From the NCBI GenBank assembly GCA_013696695.1, contig JACCYD010001494.1, positions 1 to 23,288 of the forward strand: a DNA stretch of 23,288 nucleotides. The letters are read 5' to 3'. Source of the stretch: Deltaproteobacteria bacterium. GTDB lineage: Bacteria; Myxococcota_A; Polyangia; Haliangiales; Haliangiaceae. The notes below the pieces were generated by a model. The model did not search any database. It saw only the letters and a program-made list of their open reading frames with translations, and was not told the origin of the DNA. Below, one piece after another: positions 20,596 to 23,288 of this stretch (position 1 is its first letter; each line of letters opens with the position of its first letter). The translations under genes and the position numbers were made by a program.

Positions 20596-22464
20596 CTAGC
20601 GGGAGCGGGCGAGCTCCGCTCGTGCGCGGTTTCGCACGACGGGGTTCCTGTCCTTGGCGGCGACGTCTTCGAGGATCGGTCGGGCGGTATCGCCGATGTC
20701 CGTGCGCAGGAACTTCGCGAGCGTCCAATCGACGTACGCCGTGGCGGTGAACGCGCGGACCGCGGCTCGGATCAACGTGGGATCGTTGCGGAGGTTCGGG
20801 TCGAGCGCGAGTGCAGCGCGGAGCTGCTTGAGGCCGTCGGGCCACCACATCTTCTCGAGGTAGAGCAGCCCGGCGCGGTAGGGCAACCGTGGGTCGTTCG
20901 GGTGCGTACGTCGGGCCTTGACGAGCACGTCGATCGCGCCCTCGCGCCATCGACGCGCGAGGTGCTGATCCGCCTGCGCGATGATCTTCGCGACCGGATC
21001 GTCGCTCGGTACGCCCGGGCGTGGTGGTGGTGCAACGACGGGTGGTGCGTCCTCGGTTGTCGGTGGCGATGCGCTCTCGGGGCTCTGCGGCCAATCGGAC
21101 GGATCCGGTGTCTTGTCGGAAGCTGGTTGGGACGGTTCGCGCGTGGCGGACGACTCGCCGGACGCGGGCTTGGAAGCTCGTGCGGAACCCGTTGCGGGCG
21201 TCGAGGTGGTCGACGAGCGTGCCGCGACGACGACGATCGCGATCAACGCGATCGCGCACAGCGAACCGACCGCGATGAAGAGCCGCTTGCGCGAACGCCC
21301 CGGCACTCCGGCGTGCTGCCAGCCGCCCGGCGGGGAGGGAAGCGCGACGGGGTTCGAATCCCATGCCACCGGCGACCTCACCTCGGCCGGTCGAGGGACC
21401 GGCGTGTGAATCACCGGCGGTCGAGGAACCGACATCAGATCACCCTCCTCGAGGGCCACCGTGGACTGCGAGCGCGGCGCTTGATCGGGCACCCATTCGG
21501 TGGCGATCGGCACTGGCGCCATCGCGCGCGTCACCTGCGAGACCATGGGATCGAGGGCTGCCGTGGCGTTGGTGTCGGGCTGCGCCTGTGCGACGAGCGA
21601 GGTTGGCGTCACGCGGGACGGCACGACGTTGGCGAGCGCATTCGCAAACGCCATCGCCGAGCCGAAGCGGTGCTCGCGATCCTTCGCGAGCGCGTGCGCG
21701 ATGATGTCCTCGAGCGCACCGAAGTCGCGCCCTGCAAGCTTGTCGGCGAGCCGCGGCACGGGATCCGAGAGGTGCATCATGCAGATCGCGAGCGGATCGT
21801 TGTTCGGCGCCTGATAAGGCTTCTTGCCCGTGAGCAACTCGAACAGCAGCGCCCCGCACGCGTAGACATCGGCGCGACCGTCGAGCAGCAGGCCGCGGAT
21901 CTGTTCGGGGGCCATGTACGACGGCGTTCCGACGATGAAGCCTGCGGTGAGGTTCGACGTCTCTTGCCCGATCTTGGCGAGGCCGAAGTCGAGGATCTTG
22001 ACGTGATCGCCCATCCCGGCCTTCTGCGAGAACACGATGTTCGCGGGCTTGATGTCGCGGTGGATGATGCCGTGCTCGTGCGCGTGCGCGAGGCCGAACA
22101 GGATCTGACGCGTCAGCTCGACGGCGCGTGGGATCGGCACCGGCCCACCCGCGAGTAGCTCGTCGAGGCTCTGCCCCGCGATGAAATCCATCACCACGTA
22201 CGGATATCCGTCGTGCATGCCGACATCGAGGATCGATGCGCAATGCGGGTGCTCGAGCATCGCCATCGCTTGCGCCTCGCGTTCGAAGCGCCGCCGCGAC
22301 CCGAGCTCGTCGGGGACGTGCTCGTTCATGACCTTGATCGCGACGACCCGCTTGAGCTTCTGATCGTCCGCGCGGTAGACGCTGCCCATGCCGCCTTTGC
22401 CGACCCTCGCGGCCACGCGATATCGACCGTCGAGCACCTGCCCGCTCAGATCTTGGCGCTCCAC
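20596..22464 (-). CDS. Hanks-type Ser/Thr protein kinase with membrane segment and TPR-like tail
   Basis: 622 residues from GTG 22464. The kinase domain (about 15-280) is complete: glycine loop GKGGMGSVY (22-30), ATP-anchoring Lys44 in VAIK, catalytic HRDIKPAN (135-142, Asp137), DFG (159-161), activation segment ending in GTPSYMAPE (179-187). A Pro-rich juxtamembrane region (about 281-392) leads to one transmembrane helix (about 394-415). After a Ser/Pro/Thr-rich linker, the outer part (about 490-620) has TPR-like helices (EGAIDVLVKARRTHPNDPRL, then LKQLRAALALDPN). This is the usual architecture of myxobacterial PknB-type receptors, with cytoplasmic kinase and extracytoplasmic sensor. It diverges from the FHA-like gene across 68 bases. 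A TACAAT -10 hexamer sits 7 bases before the GTG and no Shine-Dalgarno is seen, so the transcript may be leaderless. Confidence 0.95.
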   Translation of the reverse strand: MERQDLSGQVLDGRYRVAARVGKGGMGSVYRADDQKLKRVVAIKVMNEHVPDELGSRRRFEREAQAMAMLEHPHCASILDVGMHDGYPYVVMDFIAGQSLDELLAGGPVPIPRAVELTRQILFGLAHAHEHGIIHRDIKPANIVFSQKAGMGDHVKILDFGLAKIGQETSNLTAGFIVGTPSYMAPEQIRGLLLDGRADVYACGALLFELLTGKKPYQAPNNDPLAICMMHLSDPVPRLADKLAGRDFGALEDIIAHALAKDREHRFGSAMAFANALANVVPSRVTPTSLVAQAQPDTNATAALDPMVSQVTRAMAPVPIATEWVPDQAPRSQSTVALEEGDLMSVPRPPVIHTPVPRPAEVRSPVAWDSNPVALPSPPGGWQHAGVPGRSRKRLFIAVGSLCAIALIAIVVVAARSSTTSTPATGSARASKPASGESSATREPSQPASDKTPDPSDWPQSPESASPPTTEDAPPVVAPPPRPGVPSDDPVAKIIAQADQHLARRWREGAIDVLVKARRTHPNDPRLPYRAGLLYLEKMWWPDGLKQLRAALALDPNLRNDPTLIRAAVRAFTATAYVDWTLAKFLRTDIGDTARPILEDVAAKDRNPVVRNRARAELARSR

Positions 22465-22471
22465 TGCGCCG

Positions 22472-22477
22472 ATTGTA
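22472..22477 (-). promoter_or_regulatory. Candidate -10 element of the kinase gene
   Basis: Read on the minus strand, TACAAT (5 of 6 to TATAAT) ends 7 bases before the GTG start at 22464. A transcript starting at or next to the GTG would explain the missing Shine-Dalgarno sequence. No good -35 box was seen. Confidence 0.45.
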
Positions 22478-22519
22478 ACTGGCTTCGCTGTAGGGACGTT
22501 GGCTACGTCCGCGCGGTGA

Positions 22520-22525
22520 TACGAT
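22520..22525 (+). promoter_or_regulatory. Candidate -10 element of the FHA-like gene
   Basis: TACGAT fits TANNNT and ends 7 bases before ATG 22533. TTGGCT (22499-22504) is a possible -35 but the 15-base spacer is short. The divergent promoters of the kinase and FHA-like genes share this 68-base region. Confidence 0.4.
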
Positions 22526-22532
22526 CATCGAC

Positions 22533-23207
22533 ATGGGCTGGTTATCCGGCTTGATCCGCGGCGGCAGCGACGAGCTGGGCTGGGACGATTTGATCAAGCG
22601 CATCGTCGATGCTGTGGCCGCTCAGCGCCGGTTCGGGCAGCGCGGCGAGCCCGCGTTTCCTCCCGAGCTCGTCGTCCGCATCACCGTGCCCGAGGGCAAC
22701 GTGGCGATCGTGACCGGCTTCATCGCCAAGCCGGAGCTCGATCTCGAGGTCGCGGCGGCGGTCGCGAACCGATGCGATGTCGATGCGAGCGCGGTGCCGA
22801 GCCGCGAGTACCTGATCTCCGCAGGTGATCGCGTCGCGGTCACTGCCACCGAAGGCACGCCGCGGCGATGGCGCTTCGGCGTCGCCGGCGGGGATCGCGA
22901 TGGCCAGCTGCTCGATCCTCCCGTCGACTGGAAGGAGCTGTCGTTCGGGCGCGGGCAAAACGATCTGGTCGTCTGCGACCGCACCGAGTTCGTGAGCCGT
23001 AGCGCGGGCAGGCTGTTCCATGCCGGACATCAACTCGAGGTCGCCGCACTCGATCAAGGCGACGAGCTGATCGTCCGCCGCGCGTCGGGCGAGGCGATCC
23101 GGCCGGCACGCACGGCGCGTGGACGCGTCGCGATCGCGGCAGGCGATTCGATCGAGATCGGCGATGGTCGCGGTGGAACGCTCCGTCTGCTGGTGATCCG
23201 CGCGTGA
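22533..23207 (+). CDS. FHA-like domain protein
   Basis: 224 residues from ATG 22533. Residues about 17-105 (VDAVAAQRRFGQRGEPAFPP, then VRITVPEGNVAIVTGFI) resemble the N-terminal domain found before FHA in actinobacterial FhaA (DUF3662 type). Residues about 133-224 read as an FHA domain: FGRGQNDLVV (138-147), SR at 155-156, then GDSIEIGDG near the end. FHA domains bind phosphothreonine made by Ser/Thr kinases. The binding motif is worn: the His of S-x-x-H is Ala158, and the usual Asn-Gly loop is absent. It may therefore bind a non-phosphorylated partner or act as a scaffold. The kinase gene diverges from it, a natural partner. Its TGA (23205-23207) overlaps the next start (GTGA). Confidence 0.7.
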   Translation: MGWLSGLIRGGSDELGWDDLIKRIVDAVAAQRRFGQRGEPAFPPELVVRITVPEGNVAIVTGFIAKPELDLEVAAAVANRCDVDASAVPSREYLISAGDRVAVTATEGTPRRWRFGVAGGDRDGQLLDPPVDWKELSFGRGQNDLVVCDRTEFVSRSAGRLFHAGHQLEVAALDQGDELIVRRASGEAIRPARTARGRVAIAAGDSIEIGDGRGGTLRLLVIRA

Positions 23208-23288
23208 GCGCGCTCGTCCCCGATGGGCTCGATCAGTTCCGCGTGCGATTCGGCGAGCTCGCACGCGTGCGCCGAGGCGAGCCAGTGC
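23204..23288 (+). CDS. Start of an unknown gene, cut by the window edge
   Basis: GTG 23204 overlaps the stop of the FHA-like gene (GTGA) and opens a frame that runs to the window end, giving 28 residues (starting V-S-A-L-V-P-D-G). It continues without stop and uses G/C-ending codons as its neighbours do. The overlap suggests co-translation with the FHA-like protein. Nothing more can be said about its function. Confidence 0.5.
   Translation, partial: MSALVPDGLDQFRVRFGELARVRRGEPV

Noticed and set aside
1..23288. CRISPR array, tRNA, rRNA, insertion sequence or prophage
   Set aside because: No regularly spaced repeats, transposase or phage-like proteins, or RNA gene signatures were seen by eye on either strand.

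Overview
This window is very GC-rich DNA that is almost fully coding. The longest gap without a gene is about 155 bases. The gene content suggests a predatory or soil deltaproteobacterium of the Myxococcota type: many small and large lipoproteins, multi-domain secreted c-type cytochromes, a giant alpha-2-macroglobulin, a Hanks-type Ser/Thr kinase and an FHA-like protein. This is an inference from gene content and codon use; there is no rRNA or marker gene to confirm it. No tRNA, rRNA, CRISPR array, insertion sequence or phage gene was seen.

Layout. 1-198 is the 3' end of a C-type-lectin-like protein. 334-2709 is a lipoprotein joining an Ig-like domain, a beta-propeller-like repeat region and an SO2930-type diheme cytochrome. 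2751-3422 (-) is a C39-like papain-fold lipoprotein that diverges from a LysR regulator (3512-4414). 4570-5166 (-) is a helical lipoprotein of unknown function. 5315-11365 is a 2016-residue thioester-containing alpha-2-macroglobulin. 11503-13401 is a second secreted diheme protein (beta-propeller plus cytochrome c peroxidase/MauG-like), closed by a clear intrinsic terminator. 13456-14382 (-) is a zinc-ribbon membrane protein that diverges from an MMPL/RND transporter (14454-16877). 16952-19258 is a compact run (Cys-rich lipoprotein, CYTH triphosphate-tunnel protein, unknown 101-residue protein, PurT) joined by three 4-base stop/start overlaps, and an H-NOX nitric-oxide sensor follows 54 bases later (19313-19852). 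On the other strand a Ser/Thr kinase (20596-22464) precedes an unrecognised protein (19892-20557). The kinase diverges from a degenerate FHA-domain protein (22533-23207), whose stop overlaps the start of a gene running off the window.

How the genes may work together. The left two thirds look like cell-envelope functions: lipoproteins, electron transfer or heme redox enzymes, protease trapping and lipid or other hydrophobic export. The right third looks like signalling and nucleotide metabolism. The most interesting item is the stand-alone H-NOX protein. It keeps every heme-pocket signature residue and three of the four zinc/thiol-switch ligands, but has none of the usual histidine kinase or diguanylate cyclase partners next to it. 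Instead it sits behind purT and a CYTH gene. A second theme is that several genes lack a Shine-Dalgarno site and have a TANNNT-like -10 hexamer 6-7 bases before the start codon, which suggests leaderless transcripts.
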